Part shown: piece by piece, positions 63,829 to 64,000 of the stretch
How the letters are laid out: each line of letters begins with the position of its first letter
Position numbering within the stretch: position 1 is the stretch's first letter
From: Meconema thalassinum
Taxonomy: Eukaryota > Arthropoda > Insecta > Orthoptera > Tettigoniidae
DNA length: 64,000 nucleotides
Reading direction: 5' to 3'
NCBI GenBank assembly: GCA_946902985.2
Contig: OX336388.2
Location: 1,500,360,545-1,500,424,544, forward strand
Position numbers and translations under genes: made by a program
Notes under the pieces: model-generated
Database searches by the model: none
Told to the model about the DNA's origin: nothing
Seen by the model: the letters and a program-made list of their open reading frames with translations, nothing else

Positions 63829-64000
63829 ATGGGGGATGAGAAAGAAAAACAGATGAGGTTACGTAGTGGTCATCAACTGGAGAGTGGTGATGATACGAGC
63901 AGTATGTCGAGTGATGGTAGTACCGGGGTAGCGGAGGTAAATCCCGATACTGAAACAGGGAGTGTAGGCGGCCAACCAGAATTAAAAACTTTACTTCTCG
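63829..64000 (+). CDS. gag of A4, N-terminus, cut by the window edge
   Basis: Encodes MGDEKEKQMRLRSGHQLESG, then the acidic Ser/Asp-rich segment and GGQPELKTLLL, identical in design to A3. Open to the window end; the coiled coil and gag core lie outside. Confidence 0.85.
   Translation, partial: MGDEKEKQMRLRSGHQLESGDDTSSMSSDGSTGVAEVNPDTETGSVGGQPELKTLLL

Larger units (their letters stand above)
62079..64000 (+). mobile_element. LTR retrotransposon A4 (family A), 5' part; continues past the window
   Basis: Starts TGTAACGTG inside A3's pol. 5' LTR, PBS and the first 57 codons of gag are present. The sequence ends at the window edge, so completeness is unknown. Confidence 0.87.

Overview
This is eukaryotic genomic DNA made almost entirely of transposable elements. 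I recognise no host gene, rRNA or intact tRNA gene. The element types (Ty3/Gypsy-type LTR elements, many non-LTR LINEs, a Penelope-like element, ISL2EU and Tc1-type DNA transposons, tRNA-headed SINEs, TA-flanked MITEs) and the AT-rich spacers suggest an arthropod, probably an insect with a large repeat-rich genome. That assignment is an inference, not a proof.

Layout. (1) 47-16949: two copies of one Gypsy-type family, tail to tail. A1 is on the + strand (47-7502, flanking 4-bp duplication ACAG) and A2 on the - strand (7625-16949, duplication ATAC). Each has about 1.4-kb LTRs running TGTAAC...TTACA, a coiled-coil gag and a protease-RT-RNase H(-integrase) pol. (2) 16954-44488: a degenerate satellite of roughly 50-bp units, broken up by insertions. 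The largest stack is a LINE fragment (18466-19161 and 28305-28978) split by a Penelope-like element with 346-bp inverted terminal repeats (19162-28304). That element is itself interrupted by an ISL2EU-type DNA transposon (19232-23187) and by an RT/RNase H LINE (about 24003-26333). Further right lie a TIR MITE, a perfect 70-bp-arm hairpin, an open-frame EN-RT LINE (30537-33359), a decayed EN-RT LINE (about 33620-36770), SINEs, three diverged 450-650-bp repeats and a decayed Tc1-like transposon. (3) 44777-50518: a 5.7-kb DNA transposon with about 650-bp TIRs and a 6-bp target duplication. It encodes a broken transposase-like protein that I cannot assign to a named superfamily, and it holds two copies of a 620-650-bp MITE. 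(4) 52004-53800: an RT-LINE. (5) 53988-64000: a nest of LTR elements. Related element B (- strand) is cut in its RT by A3 (+ strand); A3 is cut in its protease region by A4 (+ strand), which runs off the window; and A3's 5' LTR carries a LINE fragment.

Coding capacity. Most genes are broken by nonsense or frameshift changes, and A1 and B have lost integrase. The frames that are still open are the ISL2EU pair (SWIM/YqaJ nuclease and THAP/DDE transposase), the 940-codon LINE ORF at 30537-33359 and the 594-codon RT ORF at 52047-53831. The most informative features are the nesting order, the hammerhead-like core in the Penelope terminal repeats (split by ISL2EU in its stem-II loop), the variable PBS-like array at the LTR 3' ends, and the unclassified long-TIR transposon.
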